Shown here: positions 37,718 to 46,546 of the stretch, in pieces | Layout: each line of letters starts with the position of its first letter | Numbering within the stretch: the stretch's first letter is position 1 | Source of the DNA: Hyphomonas sp. | Lineage (GTDB): Bacteria > Pseudomonadota > Alphaproteobacteria > Caulobacterales > Hyphomonadaceae | Length of the DNA: 64,000 bases | Assembly: GCF_016125515.1 (NCBI RefSeq) | Contig: NZ_WGLO01000019.1 | Coordinates: 78,547 to 142,546, forward strand | Direction of reading: 5' to 3' | The notes under the pieces: generated by a model | What the model saw: the letters and a program-made list of their open reading frames with translations, nothing else | What the model was told of the DNA's origin: nothing | Database searches by the model: none | Position numbers and translations under genes: made by a program

Positions 37718-39355
37718 CTACCAGATCGGATCGCCGGCAGCGTCGACGAAGCCGGCATCCTCGAGCATCTGGCGCAACGGCTCCATCTGTTCGCGGTAGG
37801 CGCGCCAGGCGCCGACGCCCTGACTGTTGATCGGCTGGCGTATCTGAGTGGTCGAGGCCGTTGATACGCCACCGGTCGCCGTATGGGGAGACAAGCACGC
37901 CTCATGGAAGGGCAGGCCGATGGCGTCGAGCAGGCGACGGATTTCCGCATCGGAATCTGCGATCAGCTTTTCGAGCGTGATCTCGACAAGGTTTCCGCCG
38001 AGCACTTGGCGCCAGTGGTCCGTCAGCTGACGATACATCCCATAAGCGGCCGAAAGATCCTCGAACCGGTACGACCAGATATAGGATCCTTCGCCGAACA
38101 GGACCTTGTAAGCGCCGAACAGCGAATCCATGGGCGCGCGGCGCAGGTGGACAATCCGGGCTTCCGGGAATGCGCGCCGGATCGCGCCGACGAGGTGATA
38201 GTTGTGCGGCAGCTTCTCGGTGAAGAACCGAGTCTTCGGGGTGCGGTAAGCGAGGCTCTCGAGATAGAGACGCGCGACCTCCGGCCAGTTTGCGTCCTGC
38301 ATCTTCTCGACCGAGGCAGGATCGAGCTCGCCGTAGCGCGCAAGACCGAGGGCGTCGCGGATGGCGAGGGCGAGGCCGTGCGTCTCGCCCATGTCCGTTA
38401 CGTCCGGATGCGCCGAGAAAATCCGCTCGACCAGGGTCGTGCCTGAGCGCGGCAGGCCGACGATGAAAATCGGGATCGGCCCGTCGGTATCGACAGGCTT
38501 TGCATCGAGCCCACCACTGAACCGACGGATGATGGACCGGGTGTAGGCGGTGCGTTCCTCGTGCGGGAAAGGTGAGGTGCGCTGCACCAGGTCCGCGCCG
38601 GCCTTGAGCGCCGACCAGGCCAGCGGCCGGTCGCCGACATCATGGGCTTCCTTGAACAGGGCATAGTGCAGGCGGGCGCGGTCGACGTCTTCGATGCGCG
38701 TTGCCCGCAGCGCGGCCTGAATCGCCTCGATATGGTTCGACCCCTCGTCCCAGCGGCGGCAGGCGCTGAGGGAGAAATAGCCGAGCGCATGGTCCGGGAA
38801 CATGCGCAGCAGGGATTCGAAAGCATCGACGGCTTCATCGATGCGGCCAAGATGACGCAGCGCCAGCGCATGGTTGTACGTCGTCGCTGGGTCGCGCGGC
38901 ATTGCCGCAACCGCAATATCGGCGTGATGCAGGGCGCGCTCATAGAGGCCGCAGGCGGTGAACGTGTTCGCGAGCACGTCGTGCTGGCGCGGGGCGAGCG
39001 CAGCGCGCTGCAAGGTCCGCCCGGCGAGATCTACGGCTTCGTTGTATCGCCCGCGATTGGCGAGGACCCGGCAGCGTTCGACGGCCAACAGCGTGTGCGC
39101 CGGGTCGGAAGATGGCAGGGCCTTCAGGGCATCGGCGAGGGCACGGTCGTCGTCGAGGCTGCCCATCCGCATCAAGGCGGCGCAGAGGACGACCCAGGCC
39201 TCGGCCCGGCGCGGATCGGCGCTGAGCACCATCTGGGCGAAGTCCGCGGCACCCGGAAAATCGCCGCGGCGCAGGCGTTGCTGTGCCTCATTGACGAAGG
39301 TGGCCACCTGGGAAGGCGAGGGCGGCGCAGAGCGGGTTCCGGGGGGCTGGTTCAT
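37718..39355 (-). CDS. TPR-repeat sulfotransferase family protein
   Basis: Protein of 545 residues. The N-terminal half (about 15-240) consists of TPR-like helical pairs (for example YNHALALRHLGRIDEAVDAFESLLRMFPDHALGYFSL). The C-terminal half is a sulfotransferase: PIFIVGLPRSGTTLVERIFSAHPDV is the PAPS 5'-phosphosulfate loop and RIVHLRRAPMDSLFGAYK the 3'-phosphate-binding segment. Acceptor unknown: such bacterial TPR-sulfotransferases may modify protein tyrosines, peptides or glycans. The gene faces the TonB receptor terminator and diverges from the S9 peptidase gene. Confidence 0.88.
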   Translation of the reverse strand: MNQPPGTRSAPPSPSQVATFVNEAQQRLRRGDFPGAADFAQMVLSADPRRAEAWVVLCAALMRMGSLDDDRALADALKALPSSDPAHTLLAVERCRVLANRGRYNEAVDLAGRTLQRAALAPRQHDVLANTFTACGLYERALHHADIAVAAMPRDPATTYNHALALRHLGRIDEAVDAFESLLRMFPDHALGYFSLSACRRWDEGSNHIEAIQAALRATRIEDVDRARLHYALFKEAHDVGDRPLAWSALKAGADLVQRTSPFPHEERTAYTRSIIRRFSGGLDAKPVDTDGPIPIFIVGLPRSGTTLVERIFSAHPDVTDMGETHGLALAIRDALGLARYGELDPASVEKMQDANWPEVARLYLESLAYRTPKTRFFTEKLPHNYHLVGAIRRAFPEARIVHLRRAPMDSLFGAYKVLFGEGSYIWSYRFEDLSAAYGMYRQLTDHWRQVLGGNLVEITLEKLIADSDAEIRRLLDAIGLPFHEACLSPHTATGGVSTASTTQIRQPINSQGVGAWRAYREQMEPLRQMLEDAGFVDAAGDPIW

Positions 39356-39480
39356 GCGCTGTGTGTTAGCGGCTCAGGCTGAGCAGGTCACTACCAAAAC
39401 TCCTTGACGAGTGCAGCGCGCCACCGAATTATCTTCTGCAGGGCGTTGAATACAAATTGATCAGAGCGGGAGTTGTCCTC

Positions 39481-41541
39481 ATGCGCGTTAAACAGCTTGG
39501 CGCGGCCTTAGCCACGCTATCCTTTGTCGTCTCAGGCGCGATTGCCGCCGTGCCAGCTGCTGCAGAACCGGCGCGCGCGAGCGTCGACATGTTCGTCGGA
39601 TATGACACATTCCGAGCGGCGACCTTGTCCGAGGACGGCAGATACGTCGCGGCCATCCTTCATGACAATGATGGCGACATGCTGATCGTCCACGATCGTA
39701 CGACCAAGACCACGCGGCCCATTCAGCGCGCGCGCGCGGACCAGAACCTGGAACTCACGTCGGTGCAGTTCAAAGGCGCGGACCGGCTGGTCTTCGTGCT
39801 GCAACAGAAATTCGAAATCGTGCAAGGAAGGTCCACTCTGACGCGGGTCAAGGATGAAGACAGCGATGAAGGCTTCCGGTTCGTCTCCCGGGTCTATGCT
39901 TCTAACCTCGACGGTTCTGATCTCGTTTCCCTCTACGACCCTGCGCTCGAACAGGGTTTCCCGCGCTACCTGAGCGCCGGCATCGACAACATCCTGCCGG
40001 ACGATAAGGACCACATCCTCATGCGGACGCCGTCTTCCGGCGGTACGCAGCTGCGCAAGGTGGACGTACGCACAGGCAAGTACACGCTGGTCGAAACGGG
40101 CAGGAGCAGCACGCTCGGATGGCTGGTCGACAGCACCCTAAAGCCCGTGATGCGGGTCGATTCCGTGGCTGGTGGTCGGGGTAGAGCGTGGTCCCGTCGC
40201 GACGCAAAGGGAAAGTGGATCGAGATTGCCCGTTATCTTGGCGCTGACAACGCAAACTCGGGTGCCAACTTTGAAGGTCTGGGGCGCGGTCCCAGGCCCG
40301 CCACGGTGATCGTGCGTGCGCGGACGGATGCTCGGGATACGGTAGGCCTGTACGTTTACAACACGGATACCGGCGAGTTCGAGGAAGAACTCTACACCAA
40401 TGATAGCTGGGACGTCAGCGGTGTGCTTCGCGCGCCGACGTCAGCTGACCCGATCGGCGCCTGCTATCTTGGTTTCAAGGTAAATTGCGTGCCGAGCGAT
40501 GAAAAGTTCGCTTCGCACTGGTTGGCGCTTGAGGAAGCCGTGGGGCCGGATGTGAATCTGTACCTTTCTCCTGGCGGCAGCCTCGACGCGTCACTGTTAG
40601 TAAACTCCGATGGACCGGCTGATCCGGGTACCTACTATATTTACGACACGAAAACGCGTTCCCTGGAGCTCTTCCAGACCGCACGGTCGGGAATCGATCT
40701 TACCTTGATGCCCTCCGCCACGATCTTCGACTATCAAGCGAAGGACGGGACCGACATGTGGGGCTATCTCTGGCTGCCGCCGGGCGCCTCGAAGGACACG
40801 CGCAATATGCCGACGATCGTCCTGCCGCATGGCGGCCCGGAAGCCCGCGATGCGTGGGGGTTCGATCCGCTTGCGGGCTACTGGGCATCGCAGGGATACG
40901 CCGTGTTCCAACCGCACTTCCGCGGAGGCGCTGGCTCTGGCCGCGGCTGGGTGGAAGCGGGCCACGGCCAGTGGGGCCAACTCATCCAGGAAGACATCAA
41001 CGATGGCACGCGCGCGCTGATCTCGAGCGGCGTGGCAGACGCGAACCGCATCTGCATCGCCGGATGGTCGCACGGCGGGTACGTCGCTTTCACGGCGAGC
41101 TATCGTGACACGGATCTCTACAAATGCTCGCTGGCCGGCGCCGGGGTGTCAGATCTCCGTGACATGCAAGCCTGGGTCCGCGAGGAACAAGGTGGCAAAC
41201 AAAGCACCAGCTACAAGTATTGGGCTGAAGCAATTGGTGATCCGAACGCTGATGCTGCCAAACTCGACAAGTACTCGGCCAAGCGCCACGCCGACCAGGT
41301 GGGCATGCCGATCCTGATCGTTCATGGCGAGCTCGACTATACCGTGCCCGTCGAACAATCGCGCGACATGGTCGCGGCTCTGAAGAAGGCCAAGAAGCCT
41401 TACGAATATGTCGAGATCGAAGACATGGACCATTATCTCCGTCCCGACCAGGGAGATGATTGGAAGATCGTCTTGACCAAAGGCAAGGCCTTCTTCGACC
41501 AGCACATCGGACCCGGTTGGGTGCCACCGGCGTCGCCGTAA
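39481..41541 (+). CDS. Secreted S9-family prolyl-oligopeptidase-like serine peptidase
   Basis: Protein of 686 residues. Signal peptide (LGAALATLSFVVSGAIAAVPAAA, to about residue 27), an N-terminal beta-propeller region (about 40-400) and a C-terminal alpha/beta hydrolase domain. Catalytic triad read by position: Ser530 in GWSHGGY, Asp619 in HGELDYTVP, His651 in DMDHYLRP. YWASQGYAVFQPHFRGGAGSGRGW is the usual oxyanion-region segment. Family members cleave oligopeptides, and related enzymes act as lasso-peptide isopeptidases beside TonB receptors; no lasso gene was seen here. GGGAG 8 nt before ATG 39481 decides the start. Confidence 0.9.
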   Translation: MRVKQLGAALATLSFVVSGAIAAVPAAAEPARASVDMFVGYDTFRAATLSEDGRYVAAILHDNDGDMLIVHDRTTKTTRPIQRARADQNLELTSVQFKGADRLVFVLQQKFEIVQGRSTLTRVKDEDSDEGFRFVSRVYASNLDGSDLVSLYDPALEQGFPRYLSAGIDNILPDDKDHILMRTPSSGGTQLRKVDVRTGKYTLVETGRSSTLGWLVDSTLKPVMRVDSVAGGRGRAWSRRDAKGKWIEIARYLGADNANSGANFEGLGRGPRPATVIVRARTDARDTVGLYVYNTDTGEFEEELYTNDSWDVSGVLRAPTSADPIGACYLGFKVNCVPSDEKFASHWLALEEAVGPDVNLYLSPGGSLDASLLVNSDGPADPGTYYIYDTKTRSLELFQTARSGIDLTLMPSATIFDYQAKDGTDMWGYLWLPPGASKDTRNMPTIVLPHGGPEARDAWGFDPLAGYWASQGYAVFQPHFRGGAGSGRGWVEAGHGQWGQLIQEDINDGTRALISSGVADANRICIAGWSHGGYVAFTASYRDTDLYKCSLAGAGVSDLRDMQAWVREEQGGKQSTSYKYWAEAIGDPNADAAKLDKYSAKRHADQVGMPILIVHGELDYTVPVEQSRDMVAALKKAKKPYEYVEIEDMDHYLRPDQGDDWKIVLTKGKAFFDQHIGPGWVPPASP

Positions 41542-41594
41542 TTCGGAGGCGGATCAATTGGAGAGCCCGTCGGTCTTTTCTTCGGCGGGCATCT

Positions 41595-43295
41595 TCATTC
41601 GGGGACAAGGTCGAAGGCTACGCTGATGCGCTCGGCGTCTTCCGTAAACGCATTGACGCCGTGCCACATGTACGAAGGGAACAGAACCAGGCGGCCCGGT
41701 TTCGGGCAGACGGACCGTTCGGGTGTGATGCCTTCGACCGGGTAGTAAGGCGCGCCGAACGTGATCCAGCCTTCCTGTGAATTGCTCTCAGGACGGACGG
41801 AAGAGGGCACGACGACATAGAATGCTGTCGAGATCCAGCCTTCGGGGTGGATATGGTTTACATGGCTGCCGCCCTTTACGAGGCGTACGGACCAGCACCC
41901 CTGCATGCGCCAGCGACCCTTGTTCCTGGACAGGAACGGGTGGGAAGGATCGTGCCCCAGGCGTTCGAGATATTTGCCGATCGGCTCGCGCATCGCGGCG
42001 AACAGCTTTTTGATCAGCGGGTCCTGCGGCACGTCCGGATTCAGTTGCAGCTGCGAGCCGCCGCGCAAGGACTGGTCAAGCGGGTGGTTGCTGAAACTGT
42101 GAAGTTCGCGAAGCCGGCTGGCGAGTGCTTCGATGAAGGCTTCGGTGGTTTCGAACCCTTCTGGCGGCGAGAGGTCGAATGGCTGCACGAAGCGGTCATA
42201 GTCGTAGGTCGTTCGATAAGAGGCGTCGCCCAACGCGCGGCGCGCCACGGCTTCGACAGCGATCCATTCCTGATCGAGCGGATCGAGTGACAAGCCCCAT
42301 TGTGCGTGTGCAAGGGCTTCGGCCGGCGCACCTGCAGACAAGAGGACGCTGCCGGCATTGCGGCGTACCCAGTCCGTACGCGGAAGCTGTGCGGCGGACA
42401 CTTTGGCAAGGTGAGCGGCTTCGGCATGCCGGCCGATGGCCGAGAGCACGATCGCGCTGGCGCTGGCAATCTGCGGCAGTGGAAACTTCCGGCGCAGCGC
42501 TTCAAGGCGGGTGAGTGCCTCGTCCAGCCGGTCGGCGCGGCGCAGCAGGTCTGCGGCGGCCATGCCGAGATTGAGGTCATCAGGGCGTGCATTTGCGGCG
42601 GCGATCAGGCCGTCCGCGAAGGTCTGCCTTTCACCGGCCATCCATGCGATCATGGCGAGCGCGCGATGCAGTGAGGCGTCAGCAGGAAACCGTCCGAGTG
42701 CGGAAGTTAACAGCATACGCGCTTCCTCAATGTGCCCGGATCCGACGAGCGCGCCGGCATGCATCTCTACGGCGGGCGGGAAGTCGGCATATTTGCGGAA
42801 CACAGGGGCAGCTTCGGTCCACTGGTCACCATGACCCAATCCGGCGGCGCGGATCAGGGCCATGTTTCGACTTGCAGGATTGGCCGCGATCGCTATTGCG
42901 GCAGCGTCCGCGGCTTCGCTCCATCGTCCGGTGTGACGCAGAGCGTCTGCCTTGAGAGACCAGAAGTCGAAACCTTTCCGGGCGGAGGCTGGCAGGCGCT
43001 CCAACTCAGAAAGCGCTAAAGGAAATTTGCCAGCCCCGATCAGCATCAGGGCGCGGCGCAACGCGAGGCGCGGGTTTGTACTGCTGCCTGCCCGGCCGAG
43101 CGCAACGGCGCTCTCCATCGCGAAGCCTTGGGTATAACGCGCTTCGGCGATGGCTTCCCAGATTCGGCTGCGTGCTGCGGGCGCAGTGGCAACCTCTAGT
43201 GCGGCGAGCAGGTCGGATTCCGCGCCTGCAGCGTCGCCGGCCTTTAGGCGGGCAAGGGCCTGGCGTTCGAGAGGACTGTGCGCAGCGGCGTTCAT
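41595..43295 (-). CDS. TPR-repeat protein with 2OG-Fe(II) oxygenase domain
   Basis: Protein of 566 residues. About 1-340 is TPR-like with repeated A-x-x-L helical pairs. The C-terminal domain (about 375-566) resembles the putative 2OG-Fe(II) oxygenase family PF13759: GGSHVNHIHPEGWISTAFYVVVP gives the HxH region, and PGRLVLFPSYMWHGVNAFTEDAERISVAFDL gives the last His and the 2OG-binding Arg. Such enzymes hydroxylate proteins or small molecules. It shares the TPR-plus-catalytic-domain design of the sulfotransferase across the S9 gene. Convergent with the S9 gene, which ends 53 nt away. Confidence 0.82.
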   Translation of the reverse strand: MNAAAHSPLERQALARLKAGDAAGAESDLLAALEVATAPAARSRIWEAIAEARYTQGFAMESAVALGRAGSSTNPRLALRRALMLIGAGKFPLALSELERLPASARKGFDFWSLKADALRHTGRWSEAADAAAIAIAANPASRNMALIRAAGLGHGDQWTEAAPVFRKYADFPPAVEMHAGALVGSGHIEEARMLLTSALGRFPADASLHRALAMIAWMAGERQTFADGLIAAANARPDDLNLGMAAADLLRRADRLDEALTRLEALRRKFPLPQIASASAIVLSAIGRHAEAAHLAKVSAAQLPRTDWVRRNAGSVLLSAGAPAEALAHAQWGLSLDPLDQEWIAVEAVARRALGDASYRTTYDYDRFVQPFDLSPPEGFETTEAFIEALASRLRELHSFSNHPLDQSLRGGSQLQLNPDVPQDPLIKKLFAAMREPIGKYLERLGHDPSHPFLSRNKGRWRMQGCWSVRLVKGGSHVNHIHPEGWISTAFYVVVPSSVRPESNSQEGWITFGAPYYPVEGITPERSVCPKPGRLVLFPSYMWHGVNAFTEDAERISVAFDLVPE

Positions 43296-43314
43296 CAGTT
43301 GAAACTAGCCTGTT

Positions 43315-44205
43315 TCAGTCCGCACGCCAGCGGGCGTAGAGCGCGGTGGGCAACAGACGGTCGGATCCGGTTTGCGGCAGGGCCATCTCGCCCTGTTCTA
43401 GGATCCCGCCATAAGCCGCCATGCGGTCGGCCAGGGTCTGGGCGAGGGCGAGGTAGGACAGGCGCACGGCATAGGCCGTCGCGATGACGAAGAGGGGGCT
43501 TTCGGTCAGCAGCGATTGCACCCCGTCGAGCAGTCCCGGCAGGTCCTCTTCGAAGCGCCAGGTCTCGTTGTTGGTGCCGCGGCCGAACTTGGGCGGGTCG
43601 AGCACGATGGCGTCATACCTGTTGCCCCGGCGTTGCTCGCGCGAGACAAACTTCATGGCGTCGTCTGCGATCCATCGGATCGTGCGGTCGTCCAGGCCCG
43701 AGAGCGACTGGTTCTCCTTCCCGTAGCCGTTGGACTTCGGACTGGCATCAAGGTGGACCACCTCGGCGCCGGCGGCGGCGCAGGCGAGCGACATCATGCC
43801 GGTATATCCGAAAAGGTTCAGCACTTTCACAGGGCGGTTTTCGGCGCGGATCCGCTCCTGCGCAAATCGCCAGTGTACGGAGTGTTCCTGGAAAACGCCC
43901 ATGTGACGGAAAGCGGTGCGCCGCGCGGTGAAGGTGAGGCCGTTCCAGCGCATTGGCCAGCTTTCGGTTGCGCGCGGTGACAGGATTTCCCACTGGCCCG
44001 CGCCGTCCTCGTCCGGTCCCTTGGCGGCAAAGCGCGCGTCGGCTTTCCAGCTCTGCACCGGCCTGGCCGGGTTCCAGAAGGCCTGCGGATCGGGGCGGAT
44101 GACGGTCTGGCTTCCGAAGCGCTCGAGTTTCTGCAGATGACCGGAATCGAGCAGGGCATAATCTTCCCAGTCATCGGCGACGAGCAGGCGGGTTTCGGTC
44201 TTCAT
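43315..44205 (-). CDS. Class I SAM-dependent RNA methyltransferase (RlmI/RlmK-like C-terminal domain)
   Basis: Protein of 296 residues. SAM-binding motif LNLFGYTGMMSLACAAAGAEVVHLD, DDRTIRWIADDAMKFV, and the catalytic DAIVLDPPKFGRG motif (DPPK) of RlmI-type m5C and m2G rRNA methyltransferases. The N-terminal part (LLVADDWEDYALLDSGHLQKLERFG) is the short non-PUA form common in alphaproteobacteria. The target nucleotide is unknown. Its ATG overlaps the TGA of the upstream SpoU-type gene by one base (TGATG), so the two are coupled. Confidence 0.88.
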   Translation of the reverse strand: MKTETRLLVADDWEDYALLDSGHLQKLERFGSQTVIRPDPQAFWNPARPVQSWKADARFAAKGPDEDGAGQWEILSPRATESWPMRWNGLTFTARRTAFRHMGVFQEHSVHWRFAQERIRAENRPVKVLNLFGYTGMMSLACAAAGAEVVHLDASPKSNGYGKENQSLSGLDDRTIRWIADDAMKFVSREQRRGNRYDAIVLDPPKFGRGTNNETWRFEEDLPGLLDGVQSLLTESPLFVIATAYAVRLSYLALAQTLADRMAAYGGILEQGEMALPQTGSDRLLPTALYARWRAD

Positions 44206-45023
44206 CAGGCATATCCCCGCTGGCGCCAGGCTTCGTAGATCATGATGGCCGTTGCCTGGGCGAGGTTCAGGCTGTCGGCCCCGCCGCGCATGGGGATCAG
44301 GGAGAGGTGGTCGCAGGCCGCCTCGACGTCCGCCGGAAGGCCCGCCTGTTCGTTGCCCATGATGATTACCGATGGAGCGGTGAAGGGGGCGGCATCGTGA
44401 CGGATCGTGCCGTTGACGCTCGCCGCCGTAAGGCTGAGGCCCTTGGCGCGCCGCCAGGTGTTGAACGTATCGAAGCTCGCTTCCGCGAAAGGCATGTCGA
44501 AGATTGACCCCATGGAAGCACGCACGGCTTCGAAACTGTAGGGGTCGCAGCAGGTGCCCAGCAGGATGACGCCGCTCGCGCCGGCGCAGTCTGCCGTGCG
44601 CAGGATGGTTCCGAGATTGCCGGGATCGCGCACTTCATAAAGCGCTACATAGAGGGGCGCAGCCGACTGGCGGGCTGGCAGGGCATCGGGCGCAATGTGG
44701 CGCTGGCGGAATGCCGCGACGACGCTTTGCGCATTGTCCTTCTGGGTGATCTTGGTCATCAGGCGTTCCGGCGCCAGCACGACCCGCGCTCCGGAGGCGG
44801 CCGCCGTGCGGACAAGGGCGGCAATCTGGGGGCGGTCGGCCATGTCTGCCGCAACCACAACCGTCTCGGCCGTCCAGCCCCGGGCCAGGCCTTCACCCAC
44901 AATCCGTGCGCCTTCTGCCAGAAAAAGGCCGGATTCAACCCGTTCTTTCTTCCGCTCAAGGCCCTTGAGCGCCTTGATGAGTGGGTTTGACGGGCTGGTC
45001 AGCAGTTCGGGCGGGCGTTTCAT
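44205..45023 (-). CDS. TrmH/SpoU-family RNA 2'-O-methyltransferase
   Basis: Protein of 272 residues. N-terminal substrate-binding domain (SPSNPLIKALKGLERKKERVESGLFLAEGARIVGEGL) and a SPOUT knotted domain: DPGNLGTILRTADCAGASGVILLG, IMGNEQAGLP, and IPMRGGADSLNLAQATAIMIYEAW. RlmB/TrmH-like; the rRNA or tRNA target cannot be told from sequence. Stop overlaps the start of the RlmI-like gene (TGATG). Confidence 0.9.
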   Translation of the reverse strand: MKRPPELLTSPSNPLIKALKGLERKKERVESGLFLAEGARIVGEGLARGWTAETVVVAADMADRPQIAALVRTAAASGARVVLAPERLMTKITQKDNAQSVVAAFRQRHIAPDALPARQSAAPLYVALYEVRDPGNLGTILRTADCAGASGVILLGTCCDPYSFEAVRASMGSIFDMPFAEASFDTFNTWRRAKGLSLTAASVNGTIRHDAAPFTAPSVIIMGNEQAGLPADVEAACDHLSLIPMRGGADSLNLAQATAIMIYEAWRQRGYA

Positions 45024-45093
45024 GGGGCGGGCAGCCTGTGGCCTGGTATCTTGCAGTTCGTTAAGGGATAGGGCATCCCAAGGAGAAGGGACA

Positions 45094-45132
45094 ATGATTA
45101 CAGGAGGTCAGCGACGTCGTGCGCCTGCTTGA
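45094..45132 (+). CDS. Possible 12-codon leader ORF overlapping the next gene
   Basis: ATG at 45094 with an AGGAGAAGGG ribosome-binding site at 45081-45090 encodes MITGGQRRRAPA and stops at 45132, overlapping in another frame the GTG start (45119) of the OmpA-like gene. The stronger Shine-Dalgarno belongs to this short frame. Could be a translational-coupling leader, or a sign that the start of the next gene is misjudged. Confidence 0.3.
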   Translation: MITGGQRRRAPA

Positions 45133-46546
45133 CTACCTGACGGGTCTCGTTTCGCTATTGGCCCTGCCCTTTATCGCGTGGTGGGGTGTGAACCAATCCC
45201 CCCAAAGTGCCGCGGCGCTGGAGGCCGCCCTCCAGACGAAGGCCGCGCTGTCGCTGCAACAGGCGGGGATCGACTGGGCCGTCGTGAAGATGGACGGCCA
45301 GACCGCGATCCTGACCGGGGATGCGCCCTCCGAAGATGCGGTCGAAGAGGCGGCGCGCATCGTCCTGCGCAGCAGTGGGCGGGGCGGCTTGTTCTTCGGC
45401 GGCGTTGCTCAGGTTGCCAACCAGGTCGAAGCCGCCGCGCCTGTCTATCCCTATGTCTGGTCGGTCGAGAAAACGTCGGATGGCGGATTGGTGTTGTCCG
45501 GTTATGTCCCGTCCCGCGCGGCGCGCGCCGCTCTGGTTCAGGAAGCCGATGCGATGGCCAGCGGTCCGGTGGTTGACCAGATGAGGTTGGCGGCGGGCGC
45601 GCCGGGGGGCAACTGGCAGGGGATGGCGCGGTTCGCTATCGAGCAGGTGACCGCCTTGGATACCGGCAGCGCGGCGCTGGATGACACCACTTATACACTG
45701 CGCGGCACATTGGCCGACGATGCGCTGCGTGGGCGCCTCGCCAAATCTGCCCGCGCCGTGGCGGCGCCCTTCTCGGGACTGGCGCTGATCGAGGGCGCGG
45801 CGCTGTGGTCGGCCACCCGCGTTGACGATAAGTTGGTGCTTTCTGGCAAGGTGGCCAGCGAAGCGGAGCGAAGGTCGCTTGTCACACTCGCGCGCCGGTC
45901 TTTCAAAGGTGACGTGGTCGACGAGATGACGGTTGAGGCGATGTCGGAGGCCGGCTGGATCTCCGGCGCAAAGGCGGGCCTGCCAGAGTTTGCAAACTTC
46001 CGGGCTGGCCAGATGACCTATGATGCGGCCGCAGCGAGCTTCGCGGTCGAAGGCGATGCGGCGGCCAGCACGCTGGAGTTCCTCAATGGGGACATGATGC
46101 GCGTAGAGGCCGGCTGGAAATTCGCGCTGGATGTGCCCCCGGCTGAAGCGCCGGTTGCGGCGGCGTCGTTAGGCGAATCTTCCTCGGCGATGTTGCCGGA
46201 CTGCAAAGGTGAGCTGGGCCAAAGGCTCGCAGAGGCTGCAGCTGCGTTTGCGCCAGACCGCGCCGTATTCCAGCGTGATCGTGCCGAGACCCTCGACGCG
46301 CTGGCGCAAGCGGCGCGCGACTGTGATGCGGTGATGGCTATCACGCTGACCCCTAATGGCTCAGCGCTGGACGAGGCGCGCGCCGGAGTGATTGCCGATT
46401 TTCTCGAGCGGGCAGGGGTTCAGCGACCAAGGGTTGCTGCAATCGGCTATGGCCCCGCTGCGGGCGGCGAGGGTATGGACACAGAACGTGGCCGGGTCAC
46501 AGACCCGCAGATTGACTTCACGATACGGGAGCGAAGCGGACAATGA
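45119..46546 (+). CDS. BON/OmpA-like envelope protein
   Basis: Protein of 475 residues. An N-terminal hydrophobic helix (LLDYLTGLVSLLALPFIAWWGV) is followed by several BON-like repeats (for example QQAGIDWAVVKMDGQTAILTGDAPSEDAVEEAARIV; DDKLVLSGKVASEAERRSLVTLA). The last 120 residues resemble a divergent OmpA/MotB peptidoglycan-binding domain (RAVFQRDRAETLDALAQAARDCDAVMAITL then SALDEARAGVIADFLERAGVQRPRVAAIGYG). AGGAGG precedes the GTG by 11 nt. Overlaps the next gene ATGA, so they form a coupled pair. Likely envelope structural role by inference. Confidence 0.65.
   Translation: MRLLDYLTGLVSLLALPFIAWWGVNQSPQSAAALEAALQTKAALSLQQAGIDWAVVKMDGQTAILTGDAPSEDAVEEAARIVLRSSGRGGLFFGGVAQVANQVEAAAPVYPYVWSVEKTSDGGLVLSGYVPSRAARAALVQEADAMASGPVVDQMRLAAGAPGGNWQGMARFAIEQVTALDTGSAALDDTTYTLRGTLADDALRGRLAKSARAVAAPFSGLALIEGAALWSATRVDDKLVLSGKVASEAERRSLVTLARRSFKGDVVDEMTVEAMSEAGWISGAKAGLPEFANFRAGQMTYDAAAASFAVEGDAAASTLEFLNGDMMRVEAGWKFALDVPPAEAPVAAASLGESSSAMLPDCKGELGQRLAEAAAAFAPDRAVFQRDRAETLDALAQAARDCDAVMAITLTPNGSALDEARAGVIADFLERAGVQRPRVAAIGYGPAAGGEGMDTERGRVTDPQIDFTIRERSGQ

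Noticed and set aside
39481..41541. Lasso-peptide isopeptidase cluster next to a TonB receptor
   Set aside because: The S9 enzyme resembles the general family, and no lasso precursor, leader peptidase or asparagine-synthetase-like cyclase gene is present in the window.
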